Shown here: positions 55,637 through 63,910 of the stretch, piece after piece | How the letters are laid out: every line of letters starts with the position of its first letter | Position numbering within the stretch: position 1 is the first letter of the stretch | NCBI RefSeq assembly: GCF_022829405.1 | Contig: NZ_JAKSXW010000141.1 | Location: 1 to 64,000 of the forward strand | Length of the DNA: 64,000 bases | Reading direction: 5' to 3' | Source: Methylobacterium sp. J-076 | GTDB taxonomy: Bacteria > Pseudomonadota > Alphaproteobacteria > Rhizobiales > Beijerinckiaceae | Notes under the pieces: generated by a model | Database searches by the model: none | Told to the model about the DNA's origin: nothing | Seen by the model: the letters and a program-made list of their open reading frames with translations, nothing else | Translations under genes and position numbers: made by a program

Positions 55637-57644
55637 CCATCGGTTCCTTGGGCGGCGACGGCTCCGTCTGCGGCCGCAGGGGGACGCTTCGGGCCGCGCT
55701 GCGGGCCTGGGCCTCCGCGCGCGTCTCGAACACGTGGGGCGCAAGATCCCGCGATTGCAGGGAGACGCCGAGCTTCAACCGCATAAAGGCACTCGTCGTA
55801 TATCGCGAGGCCGTGGCGTAGTAGCGGCTTTCCAGGTAGGCGATCATCGAGAAATAGGCTTCGGAAACCGCCGGATCAAGCTCGAACCCGTCGTAGTTGG
55901 CGATCAGGTGGACCCGCTTGCCGATCTCCTGACAAGTCCGCTCGAACTCGCGCCGGACCAGATCGACATCCTCGACAGTGCGGACCTGGAAGCCCTCGTA
56001 ATTGGCAAACAGCGTATTGCGTTCGGCGTCGTAGGACATGCGCTCGGACAGGCTGAAACCCAGCAGCCACTGTTCGAGGCCCATCGCCTCGTCGCGGAAC
56101 AGCCGCGTATCCATCGGCACCGGGTCGCGCACGATGGGCGTGAAATCCATGTGGGCGAGGATGTCCCGGTCGATGTCGATGCCGGGGGCGACCTCGACCA
56201 GCTCCATGCCCTCCGGCGTCCGCCGGAACACGCAGCGCTCGGTGACGTAGAGCACTGGCTGCCCGCGCTCGGCGGCGTAGGCGCCGGAGAAGGTCACCTG
56301 CTCCACGGTGCGTACGAACTTCTTGGAGCGCCCTTCCTGCACGATCCGCAGCCGGCCCTCGTCGATGGCGACGTCCAGGCCGCCCGCGGTGAAGCTGCCG
56401 GCGAAGACGAGGCGCTTGGCGTTTTGCGAGATGTTGATGAAGCCCCCGGCCCCGGCGAGCTTGGCGCCGAACCGGCTGACGTTGACGTTGCCCTCCGCGT
56501 CGGTCTCGGCGAGCCCGAGGCAGGCGAGGTCGAGGCCGCCGCCATCGTAGAAGTCGAACTGCTGGTTCTGGTGCAGCACCGCCGCCGGGTTCAGGGCGGC
56601 GCCGAAATCGAGCCCGCCCTGGGGCAGGCCGCCGATCACGCCGGGCTCGGCGGTCAGCGTCAGGTATTTCAGCACCCGCTCCTCGGCGGCGACCTTCGCG
56701 ACGCCCTCCGGCACGCCGATGCCGAGGTTGACCACGCCGCCCATCGGCAGCTCGAAGGCGCAGCGCCGGGCGATCACCTTGCGGATGTCGAGGGCGAGGC
56801 CGCCGATCCGGTCGAGGGGCACCCGCTGCCGCCCGGTGAAGGCGTGGTTGTAGGGCGTCGCGTAGGTCTGGTGGTGGTTCTCCGGCTTGCTGAGCACCAC
56901 GCAATCCACCAGCACCCCCGGCACCTGCACCTCCCGCGGGGCGAGCGACCCGTTCTCGGCGATGCGCTCCACCTGCGCGATGACGAAGCCGCCGGAGTTC
57001 TTCGCGGCCATGGCGGCGGCGAGGTTGTCCAGCGTCAGGGCCTCGCGCTCCATGGTGATGTTGCCGGCGGGGTCCGCGGTGGTGCCGCGGATCAGCGCGA
57101 CGTTCACCGGGAAGGTCCGGTAGTGCAGCCACGGCTCGCCGTGCAGGTCGATGAGGCTGACGAGGTCCTCCGTCGTCCGGTCGTTGAGCTTGCCGCCGCC
57201 CTTGCGGGGGTCGACGAAGGTGTGCAGCCCCACCTTGGTGATGTGGCCCGCGGTCTTGGCCGCGATGTCCCGGTAGAGGTGCGAGACCACCCCGAGCGGC
57301 AGGTTGTAGGCTTCGATCGTCCCGCCGATCGCCATCGCCCCGAGCTTGGGCACCAGCGACCAGTGGCCGCCCACGACCCGGCGGATGAGGCCCGGCAGCG
57401 CCAGCCGGTTGAGGCCCCGGTCCTTGCCGTCGCCGGGGGCGGCGGCGAACATCAGGCCGAGGTCGCGGGGGCTGCCCGCATCCGTGAACCGGCGGGCCAG
57501 CGCCAGGATCAGCTCGTCCGGCGTGCCGATGCCGACGAAGCCCGAGACGGCCACCATGTCGCCGTCCTGCACGATGGCCATGGCCTCGTCGGCGGTGACG
57601 ATCTTGTTCTTCAGGCCGGAGGGGATGCGTTGACCGTCAGCCAC
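55629..57644 (-). CDS. Fused two-subunit acyl-CoA:carboxylate CoA-transferase
   Basis: The 671-residue protein is a fusion of class I CoA-transferase alpha and beta parts (YdiF/propionate-CoA-transferase type). The alpha part has DMVAVSGFVGIGTPDELI and the beta part VVNLGIGVPEGVAKVAAEE, followed by LTAEPGVIGG, whose Glu fits the catalytic residue. It would move CoA between acetyl- or propionyl-CoA and a carboxylate, here plausibly 4-hydroxybutyrate. A C-terminal extension of about 130 residues beyond the usual domain is present. The GTG start (ADGQRIPSGLKNKIVT) overlaps phaC by 8 nt. Confidence 0.9.
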   Translation of the reverse strand: MADGQRIPSGLKNKIVTADEAMAIVQDGDMVAVSGFVGIGTPDELILALARRFTDAGSPRDLGLMFAAAPGDGKDRGLNRLALPGLIRRVVGGHWSLVPKLGAMAIGGTIEAYNLPLGVVSHLYRDIAAKTAGHITKVGLHTFVDPRKGGGKLNDRTTEDLVSLIDLHGEPWLHYRTFPVNVALIRGTTADPAGNITMEREALTLDNLAAAMAAKNSGGFVIAQVERIAENGSLAPREVQVPGVLVDCVVLSKPENHHQTYATPYNHAFTGRQRVPLDRIGGLALDIRKVIARRCAFELPMGGVVNLGIGVPEGVAKVAAEERVLKYLTLTAEPGVIGGLPQGGLDFGAALNPAAVLHQNQQFDFYDGGGLDLACLGLAETDAEGNVNVSRFGAKLAGAGGFINISQNAKRLVFAGSFTAGGLDVAIDEGRLRIVQEGRSKKFVRTVEQVTFSGAYAAERGQPVLYVTERCVFRRTPEGMELVEVAPGIDIDRDILAHMDFTPIVRDPVPMDTRLFRDEAMGLEQWLLGFSLSERMSYDAERNTLFANYEGFQVRTVEDVDLVRREFERTCQEIGKRVHLIANYDGFELDPAVSEAYFSMIAYLESRYYATASRYTTSAFMRLKLGVSLQSRDLAPHVFETRAEAQARSAARSVPLRPQTEPSPPKEPMDA

Positions 57645-58779
57645 GGGCGGCGATCCACTCTGCGATGCCGGAGCCCAGCAGCTTCTGCGCCTTGCCGCCG
57701 ACGAAGACGCCGACATGCCCGCCGGGAAGCCCGAGTTCGGTGTAATCCTCCGTGCCGATCTTGCCGCGCAGGGCCTGCGAGGTGGCGGGCGGGATGATGT
57801 GGTCGTCCTGGGCGAAGACGTTGAGCACGGGGCAGGTGATGTTCTTCAGCTCCACCGTGCGTCCGCCGAGTTCGAACGCGCTCCGTACGAGCTTGTTGTC
57901 CTGATACAGGTCCTTCAGCCATTGCTTGGCCGCCTCGCCCGGATGGTCCGGCCGGTCGGCGATCCATTTCTCCATGCGCAGGAAGTTCAAGAACTTCTTG
58001 CGGTCGTCCATGGCTTCGAGCAGATCGAGATTGTACTTGGTCATGGTGCGCATGGGGGTCATCATCGAGAAGATCGAGCCCATGAACTCGCCGGGGAGCG
58101 ACCCCTGCGCCGCGATCAGCTGGTCGATGTCCTCGGCCGAGAGCGAGCGCACCCAGAGGTTGATGAAGCCGTGGCCGGGCCGGCTGTCCACCGTGTCGGC
58201 ATGGAAGTCGACCGGGGTGATCGTCAGCACCATGGCGTTGACGGTGTCGGGGTAGAGGGCCGCGTAGCAGGTGGTGAAGACGCCGCCCTCGCAGATGCCG
58301 AGGAGGTTCACCGTCTCCCGCTCCGTCGCGTCGTTGATGAAGGCGACGCATTCGGCGAGGTAGCCATCGACGTAGTCGTCCATGGTGACGAAACGGTCGG
58401 CCCGGCCGGGATTGCCCCAATCGACCACGTAGAGGTCGAGGCCGAGGTTCAGCAGGTTGCGGACCAGGGAGCGGTCCTCCTGCAGGTCGGCCATCGTGTA
58501 GCGGCCTATGAGGCCGTAGACGATCAGCACCGGCGGCAGGCCCCGGCTCTCGGCCAGCGGCCGGTAGCGGTAGAGGCTCACCTTGTCCTGGCGCCAGACG
58601 AGGTCCTTCGGCGTCGTGGCGATCCGCACGTCCTCGTCGCGGATGCTGGCGAACAGCGTGGCGCCCTCGGCCATCTTGCGGCCCAGGGCGCTGACCTCCG
58701 CCAGCAGCTCGGCGGGCGTGAGGTCGAGGGGGGCGGCGACCGGCTTCCCCCGTTCGCCGCCATCGGTGGTGTCAGCCAT
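57637..58779 (-). CDS. phaC: Class III polyhydroxyalkanoate synthase catalytic subunit
   Basis: PhaC polymerises hydroxyacyl-CoA into polyester granules; class III enzymes work with PhaE. The 380-residue protein has the lipase-like box GICEGG (Cys163), Asp326 in AQDDHIIP and His355 in PGGHVGVF. The Asp-His spacing matches other class III enzymes. Its length (about 20 residues above the usual 355-360) comes from an N-terminal extension. It overlaps both phaE and the CoA-transferase by 8 nt. Confidence 0.95.
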   Translation of the reverse strand: MADTTDGGERGKPVAAPLDLTPAELLAEVSALGRKMAEGATLFASIRDEDVRIATTPKDLVWRQDKVSLYRYRPLAESRGLPPVLIVYGLIGRYTMADLQEDRSLVRNLLNLGLDLYVVDWGNPGRADRFVTMDDYVDGYLAECVAFINDATERETVNLLGICEGGVFTTCYAALYPDTVNAMVLTITPVDFHADTVDSRPGHGFINLWVRSLSAEDIDQLIAAQGSLPGEFMGSIFSMMTPMRTMTKYNLDLLEAMDDRKKFLNFLRMEKWIADRPDHPGEAAKQWLKDLYQDNKLVRSAFELGGRTVELKNITCPVLNVFAQDDHIIPPATSQALRGKIGTEDYTELGLPGGHVGVFVGGKAQKLLGSGIAEWIAARG

Positions 58780-59596
58780 GGCTTGCCTCCCCTGTCGCCC
58801 CGGTCTTCGCGCGCCGCGCGGCTGACCGCCGCTCTTTCTTGAGGGCCCGGACCTCCCGGCGAAGCTCGGTGAGGCTGCGGTGGACGTCGTCCAGTTCCGC
58901 CCGGGTCGGCTGGCCGTAGAGGTCGGCCATGAAGCCGGCCACGTCCTGCTGCGCGAGCCGCAGGTCGGTGGCGGCCTTGAGGACGTCGCGCTGGGACGCG
59001 AGGAACGGCTCGGAGCGCTGCACGTCGAGGAGCACGCCGTTGGCGGTCTCGATCCAGTGCTGCATCATGTCCCGGCCGGACGGGTAGGTCTGGCCCCGGG
59101 CGGCCCTGGCGTTCGCCTCACGGGCGAAGGCGCCCGCCGCCCGCGTCCAGGCGTCGAGCATCACGGCCTGATGCTTCCCCTGCGCCTGCCGGAGGGCGGC
59201 GAAGGCGTTGAACAGGGCGCCGAAGCGCTTCTCCGTCTGCCACAGGTCGGCGAGCTGCGGCCCCTCGGCCATCCGGTTGAGGGCCGCGCCGACATCCGTG
59301 GTGCCGCCGAGCCAGGCCTGCGGGTCGAAGATCCGCGCCAGCACGGCGCCCGCGGTCGGGTCGCCGGCGGGGCCCGCCCCCTGGACGGACGCGGTCAGCG
59401 TCTGCGACAGCGCCGTGGCCGCCGCCCAGGCGCGGGTGAGGGAACTCTGCGCCTCGGTGAAGCCGGCGAGGTCCGTGGCCTGCGGGAACGCGCCCCAGCC
59501 CCCCGTGCCGGGGCCCATGCCGGGCTGGGTCAGGAAGCCCAGGCCCGTCCGGGTCCAGAACTCGCCCATCGCCTTCAACGCGTCGAACTGGTCCAT
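58772..59596 (-). CDS. phaE: Class III polyhydroxyalkanoate synthase subunit PhaE
   Basis: PhaE is the non-catalytic partner required by class III PhaC. The 274-residue, mostly helical protein begins MDQFDALKAMGEFWTRTG and has the family's segments SGRDMMQHWIETANGVLLDVQRSEPFLASQRDVLKAATDLRLAQQDV, then the C-terminal coiled coil RAELDDVHRSLTELRREVRALKKE. It is encoded immediately before phaC (8-nt overlap). It lacks any granule-associated phasin-like repeats beyond this region. Confidence 0.9.
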   Translation of the reverse strand: MDQFDALKAMGEFWTRTGLGFLTQPGMGPGTGGWGAFPQATDLAGFTEAQSSLTRAWAAATALSQTLTASVQGAGPAGDPTAGAVLARIFDPQAWLGGTTDVGAALNRMAEGPQLADLWQTEKRFGALFNAFAALRQAQGKHQAVMLDAWTRAAGAFAREANARAARGQTYPSGRDMMQHWIETANGVLLDVQRSEPFLASQRDVLKAATDLRLAQQDVAGFMADLYGQPTRAELDDVHRSLTELRREVRALKKERRSAARRAKTGATGEASHG

Positions 59597-59675
59597 CCTG
59601 GCGTGTCCCCCGTCCGTGCTTATTCCGCTCTCGACCGCGGAGACTCACCGGAAAGCCCTTCGTTCCGATCCGTCC

Positions 59676-59719
59676 CCTCATCCTGAGGTGCCCGGCTTGC
59701 CGGGCACCTCAGGATGAGG
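59676..59719. repeat. Perfect 21-bp inverted repeat between the alcohol dehydrogenase and phaE
   Basis: Arms 59676-59696 and 59699-59719 are exact reverse complements separated by TT; the outer arm reads CCTCATCCTGAGGTGC. One arm recurs near 5571. It lies in the 210-nt space between the two genes, so the transcript would form a very stable hairpin inside the cluster. Confidence 0.85.
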
Positions 59720-59767
59720 TTTGGCGCAGGGAAAACGGGCTTCCCGATCGGGATCTCGGAACGAATC

Positions 59768-59796
59768 GGAGGATGGGCAGAGCCAACCCATCCTCC
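59768..59796 (-). terminator. Hairpin after the iron-containing alcohol dehydrogenase gene
   Basis: A perfect 10-bp stem (GGAGGATGGG/CCCATCCTCC) with a 9-nt loop starts 10 nt after the dehydrogenase stop on the minus strand. There is no clear T-run, so it could be a partial terminator or an mRNA-stabilising structure. Confidence 0.5.
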
Positions 59797-59806
59797 GGCA
59801 TGGTCG

Positions 59807-60982
59807 TCAGGCCGCCGGGCGCGCCTCGCCGAGAGCCCCGGCATAGATCGCGTAGGCGTCGTCGTAGGTGACCTCCCGCGGGTTGTTCACGAGGAGGCGG
59901 GTCTGCTTCATGGCATCCGTCGCCATGCGCTCCAGATCGCCCGTCTTGACGCCGACTTCGGCGAGGGAGGCCGGCACCTTGCAGTCGTGGCAGATCGCCT
60001 GGAGGCACTCCACGAACCGGGCGGCGGCCGCGTCCTGCGGCAGGTCCGCCGCGGCGGGGTCGAGGATCGGCGCCAGCTCCGCGTAGAGCGCCCCGGCATG
60101 GCTGAGGTTGAAACGCATCACCCCCATCAGCACGAGGGCGTTGGAGAGGCCGTGCGGCACGTGGAAGATCGCCCCCACGGGGTAGGCGAGCGCGTGGACG
60201 GCGGCGACCGGCGCGTTGGCGAAGGCCATGCCCGCCAGCATCGAGCCGAGCAGCATGCCCGCCCGCGCCTCGACGTTCCGGCCATCGGTGCAGGCCGTGC
60301 GGATGTTGGCCGAGAGCAGGGCCAGCGCCTGCTTGGCGAGCTGGTCCGAGATCGGGTTCTTCTTGTTCTTGCTGGTGAACGCCTCGATGGCGTGGACCAT
60401 GGCGTCGATGCCGGTGGCGGCGGTGACGGGGGCCGGCAGGCCCAGCGTCAGCTCGGGGTCGAGCACGGCCCAGTCCGGCAGGAGCTTGGGGGCGACGACG
60501 CCCTTCTTCTCAGTGGTCGGGGTGGTGACGATGGAGATCGGCGTCACCTCGGAGCCCGTCCCGGCGGTGGTCGGCGCGAGGATCAGGGGCAGGCGGTCAC
60601 CCTTGGCGAGGCCGACGCCGTAGATGTCCTCCAGCCTCTCGTCGGACTTGGCGAGGTAGGCCACGAGCTTGGCCGTATCGAGGGCCGAGCCCCCGCCGAT
60701 GGACAGGACGAGGTCCGTCCCCAGCTCCCGCGCGCGGGCGGCTGCGGCCTCGATCACCGTCGAGGGCGGGTCGGCGACCACGTCCTCGTAGACGTCGATG
60801 GTGACGCCCGCGGCGGCGAGCGCCTCCTCGGCCGAGCGGGTCAGCCCGGCCGCCCGGACACCCTTGTCGGTGACGAGCATCACGCGCTTGGCGCCGTAGC
60901 CCGCGACGATGTCGGGGAGCTTTTTAACGGCGCCGGCCTCGAACAGGACGTTCGGTGTGGTCTGGAAGGTGAAGGGATTCAT
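59807..60982 (-). CDS. Iron-containing alcohol dehydrogenase (possible 4-hydroxybutyrate dehydrogenase)
   Basis: The 391-residue group III alcohol dehydrogenase has the NAD-binding IGGGSALDTAK, TAGTGSEVTP, and the metal ligands in GIDAMVHAIEAF (Asp193, His197), VHALAYP (His263) and HVPHGLSNAL (His277). The group includes 4-hydroxybutyrate and other short-chain alcohol dehydrogenases. In this cluster, between a TPP enzyme and PHA synthase genes, reduction of succinic semialdehyde to 4-hydroxybutyrate is a plausible but unproven role. It follows the TPP gene by 20 nt with GAAGAGAGG upstream. Confidence 0.9.
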   Translation of the reverse strand: MNPFTFQTTPNVLFEAGAVKKLPDIVAGYGAKRVMLVTDKGVRAAGLTRSAEEALAAAGVTIDVYEDVVADPPSTVIEAAAARARELGTDLVLSIGGGSALDTAKLVAYLAKSDERLEDIYGVGLAKGDRLPLILAPTTAGTGSEVTPISIVTTPTTEKKGVVAPKLLPDWAVLDPELTLGLPAPVTAATGIDAMVHAIEAFTSKNKKNPISDQLAKQALALLSANIRTACTDGRNVEARAGMLLGSMLAGMAFANAPVAAVHALAYPVGAIFHVPHGLSNALVLMGVMRFNLSHAGALYAELAPILDPAAADLPQDAAAARFVECLQAICHDCKVPASLAEVGVKTGDLERMATDAMKQTRLLVNNPREVTYDDAYAIYAGALGEARPAA

Positions 60983-61002
60983 GGGTTCGCCTCTCTTCCG
61001 TT

Positions 61003-62655
61003 TCAGTGCGCGTGCTCGAACGGCTTCACCTTGGCGCGCAGCTCCTCGACCAGCACGCGGGTGTTCTCGGAATAGTCGATCGGCACGGCCACGAGGTGGA
61101 CGCCGCCCGCGTTGAAGGCCCTGTCCAGGGTCGGCACGAGGTCCTCCACCGCCTCGATGCGGTGGCCGCTGGCCCCGTAGGACTCGGCGTACTTCACGAA
61201 GTCCGGGTTGCCGAACGTCATGCCGTAATCCTCGAAATGATCGACGGCCTGCTTCCAGCGGATCATCCCGTAGGCCGAGTCGTCGAGGATCAGCACCACG
61301 AGGTTGAGCCGCATGCGCACCGCGGTCTCCATTTCCTGGCTGTTCATCATGAAGCCGCCGTCGCCGCACACGGCCATGACGCGCCGCTCAGGATAGAGCA
61401 TCGCCGCCATCATCGCCGAGGGCAGGCCCGCGCCCATCGTGGCGAGCGCGTTGTCGAGGAGCAGCGTGTTGGCGACGTAGGTGCGGTAGTTCCGGGCGAA
61501 CCAGATCTTGTACATCCCGTTGTCGAGGCAGACGATTCCGTCCTCGGGGATCACCTGGCGCACGTCGTGGACCAGGCGCTGCGGCGTGACCGGGAAGCGG
61601 TCCTCCGTGGCGCGGTCGGCGATGTGGCCGAGGATGTGCTCCCGGAGGGACAGGAGCGCACCCGCGTTCTTCAGCTTGCCTTCGAGCTGGTCCGCCAGGA
61701 GCTTCAGCGTCGGGCCGAGGTCGCCCACCACCTCCGCGTCGGGATAGTACACCTCCTCGACGTTGGCCGGCATGTAGCCGATATGGACCACCTTCTGGTC
61801 CTTCTGGCCCATGAAGAACGGCGGCTTCTCGATGGTGTCGTGGCCGATGGCGATGATCAGGTCCGCCCGGTCGATCGCCTCGTGGACGTAGTCGCGCTCG
61901 GAGAGCGCCGCGGTGCCCATGTACAGGTTGGTGCCGCTGCCGACGGTGCCCTTGCCCATCTGGGTGGTGAAGTACGGGATCCGGGTGCGATGCACGAAAC
62001 CGCCGAGGTCGCCCGTGGCGCGGGGCCGGCTCGCGGCGGCGCCGAGCATCACGAGGGGCCGCTCGGCCTGGAGGATCATCTCCGCGGCGCGGGCGATGGC
62101 CCTCGGATGCGCCACCGGGATGTCGATCGGGTGCGAGGGCACGAGGCTGGCGTCGGCCTGCTCGGAGGCGATGTCCTCCGGCAGCTCGAGCAGGACCGGG
62201 CCGGGCCGCTCCTCCATGGCGACGCGGAAGGCGTCGCGCACGATGGTCGGGATCGAGGCGGCGGAGACGATCTGCCGGGCCATCTTGGTGATCGGCTTCA
62301 TCGAGCTGATCACGTCCACGATCTGGAACTTGGCCTGCCGCGAGGACAGGATGCCCTTCTGGCCGGTGATGATGATCATCGGCATGGCGCCGAGATGGGC
62401 GTAGGCCGCGCCCGTCGAGAAGTTCAGCGCCCCCGGCCCGAGCGTCGAGAGGCAGACGCCGGGGCGGCCGGTCAGGCGCCCGTGGGTCGCGGCCATGAAG
62501 GCGGCGGCCTGCTCGTGGCGCGTCAGCACCAGCTGGATCTTGGAGGTCCGCAGGGCCTCGACCACATCGAGGTTCTCCTCGCCCGGGATGCCGAAGATGC
62601 GATCGACGCCCTCATTCTCCAGGGCTGCGACGAGGAGGTCTGATCCTTTGGGCAT
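61003..62655 (-). CDS. TPP-dependent decarboxylase, acetolactate synthase-like (possible 2-oxoglutarate decarboxylase)
   Basis: The 550-residue protein has the three TPP-enzyme domains: FGIPGEENLDVVEALRTS and the conserved Glu in TRHEQAAAFMA (Glu48), a central domain, and the TPP motif VCGDGGFMMNSQEMETAVRM with DDSAYGMIRWKQ. It is usually called acetolactate synthase large subunit, but no ilvH is present and it is not near ilv genes. The GEENLDVVEAL start recalls cyanobacterial 2-oxoglutarate decarboxylase, which is also paired with a SSADH gene. First gene of the six-gene cluster, with a GGAAG RBS. Confidence 0.88.
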   Translation of the reverse strand: MPKGSDLLVAALENEGVDRIFGIPGEENLDVVEALRTSKIQLVLTRHEQAAAFMAATHGRLTGRPGVCLSTLGPGALNFSTGAAYAHLGAMPMIIITGQKGILSSRQAKFQIVDVISSMKPITKMARQIVSAASIPTIVRDAFRVAMEERPGPVLLELPEDIASEQADASLVPSHPIDIPVAHPRAIARAAEMILQAERPLVMLGAAASRPRATGDLGGFVHRTRIPYFTTQMGKGTVGSGTNLYMGTAALSERDYVHEAIDRADLIIAIGHDTIEKPPFFMGQKDQKVVHIGYMPANVEEVYYPDAEVVGDLGPTLKLLADQLEGKLKNAGALLSLREHILGHIADRATEDRFPVTPQRLVHDVRQVIPEDGIVCLDNGMYKIWFARNYRTYVANTLLLDNALATMGAGLPSAMMAAMLYPERRVMAVCGDGGFMMNSQEMETAVRMRLNLVVLILDDSAYGMIRWKQAVDHFEDYGMTFGNPDFVKYAESYGASGHRIEAVEDLVPTLDRAFNAGGVHLVAVPIDYSENTRVLVEELRAKVKPFEHAH

Positions 62656-62757
62656 CGGGTCTTCCGCTGAGGTGACGGGGGGGCGGAACGGAACGTTCGG
62701 CTTGGCAGCGCAGCCGCCCGTCTCCTCGGCGGCCCGCTCGGCGGGATCGTGTCGGTC

Positions 62758-62777
62758 GGGAAGAAGCGCTCTTTCCC
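62758..62777. promoter_or_regulatory. 20-bp dyad just downstream of the cluster promoter
   Basis: GGGAAGAAGCGCTCTTTCCC is a near-perfect palindrome (two mismatched pairs) centred on AGCGCT. On the minus strand it lies 10 bp after the putative -10 box, where a repressor would block transcription of the TPP enzyme gene 103 bp downstream. The binding protein is unknown. Confidence 0.4.
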
Positions 62778-62787
62778 AGGTCCCCCG

Positions 62788-62817
62788 TTTAGAGGATTCC
62801 CCCGCCCGCCCGGTCAA
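62788..62817 (-). promoter_or_regulatory. Putative sigma70-like promoter of the TPP-enzyme/PHA cluster
   Basis: On the minus strand CTTGACC (the -35 box TTGACC is at 62817-62812) is followed after 18 bp by TCTAAA (62793-62788) as the -10 box. The CTTGAC -35 form is usual in alphaproteobacteria. It lies 133-162 bp before the ATG, in the only gap between lysR and the cluster. Confidence 0.5.
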
Positions 62818-62856
62818 GGGCCGGATCGGGCTGCGGGTCACAGATGGTGCCGGTTC

Positions 62857-63816
62857 TCATTCCAGGGCCGCGATGGTGCCGATCGGATCGGCGGCGGCAT
62901 CCTCCCCCGCGAGCCGAACGAGCAGGTTGCGCAGCCAGCGGTGGGCCGGATCCCCATCGTAGGAGGCGTGCCACAGCATCGAGACCGCCACCTCCTCCAG
63001 GCTCACCGGCACGGGGCTGACGCTGAGGCCGAGCGAACCGGCGAAGGAGGTGGCGAGCCGGGCATGCATCGTGGCCAGCACCGGCGCCGCCCTCACGAGG
63101 AACGGCACGACGAGGAAGCGCGGGGTCGTCACGGCCAGCACCCGCGAGCGTCCGATCAGCGCCAGCGCGTCGTCCACCACCCCGTGGGCGGTCTCCCGCA
63201 GGGAGGTCAGGACGTGGGGGAAGCGGAGATAGTCGTCCAGCCCGATGGGTGACGACAGGCCCACGAGTTCGGCGTTGAACAGCACCACGTAGCTGTCCCG
63301 ATAGAGCCGGCGTTGCTTGTGGTGGACCTGCCCCTTGCTGAACAGGCCCAACGCGAGATCGACCCGGTCCGCGTCCAGTTCGTCGAGGATGCGCACCGCC
63401 TCCACCGAGCGCAGCAGCAGGTGGATCCCGGGGGCGTGGGCGCGCAGGTAGGCGATCAGCCGCGGCCCCAGCAGGATCTCCAGGCTGTCCGGCAGGCTGA
63501 CCGTGAAGGTCCGCTCCAGGGTCGCCGGGTCGAAGTGCTCCTCCCGGTGGACCAGGGCCTGGACCCCCCGAAGCACCCCCCGCAGGGGTTCGGCCAGGGC
63601 GATGGCCCGGGGCGTCGGCCGCATGCCCTCGGGGGCGCGGGTGAGCAACTCGTCATCGAAAAGGCGGCGCAGGCGCGCGAGGCTCGCGCTCATCGCCGAC
63701 TGGCCGACCCCGATGCGGGCGGCGGCCCGGGTGACGCTGCGCTCCTGAAGCAGGGCGTCGAGGGCCACGAGGAGGTTCAGGTCGAGCCGGGCGAGATCGA
63801 CGTAATCGATAGCCAT
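62857..63816 (-). CDS. LysR-family transcriptional regulator
   Basis: The 319-residue protein has an N-terminal winged helix (LDLNLLVALDALLQERSVTRAAARIGVGQSAMSASLARLRRLFDDELL) and a substrate-binding domain (from about 90) with two sub-lobes. The N-terminus resembles the NodD/LinR branch. It lies upstream of the TPP-enzyme cluster on the same strand and is divergent from a secreted-protein gene, so it could control either. The effector is unknown. Confidence 0.9.
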   Translation of the reverse strand: MAIDYVDLARLDLNLLVALDALLQERSVTRAAARIGVGQSAMSASLARLRRLFDDELLTRAPEGMRPTPRAIALAEPLRGVLRGVQALVHREEHFDPATLERTFTVSLPDSLEILLGPRLIAYLRAHAPGIHLLLRSVEAVRILDELDADRVDLALGLFSKGQVHHKQRRLYRDSYVVLFNAELVGLSSPIGLDDYLRFPHVLTSLRETAHGVVDDALALIGRSRVLAVTTPRFLVVPFLVRAAPVLATMHARLATSFAGSLGLSVSPVPVSLEEVAVSMLWHASYDGDPAHRWLRNLLVRLAGEDAAADPIGTIAALE

Positions 63817-63820
63817 TACC

Positions 63821-63839
63821 GATACAATCGATTTGAATC
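63821..63839. promoter_or_regulatory. Candidate LysR binding site
   Basis: GATACAATCGATTTGAATC has imperfect dyad symmetry (GAT..CAA and TTGAATC arms) centred near ATCGAT, and lies directly before the lysR start in the divergent region. LysR regulators commonly bind such sites and autoregulate. Support is position and pattern only. Confidence 0.35.
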
Positions 63840-63910
63840 ATGCTGCGGCGCACAGCACATTGCGAACAACGGCGGGGCCAAGGGGCCTCGCCACAGACGA
63901 AGAGAGCCAG

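Noticed and set aside
61003..62655. Biosynthetic acetolactate synthase (ilvB) for branched-chain amino acids
   Set aside because: No ilvH or ilvC nearby, and the gene sits with alcohol dehydrogenase, PHA synthase and SSADH genes. Still possible for catabolic acetolactate formation, so kept only as a family name.
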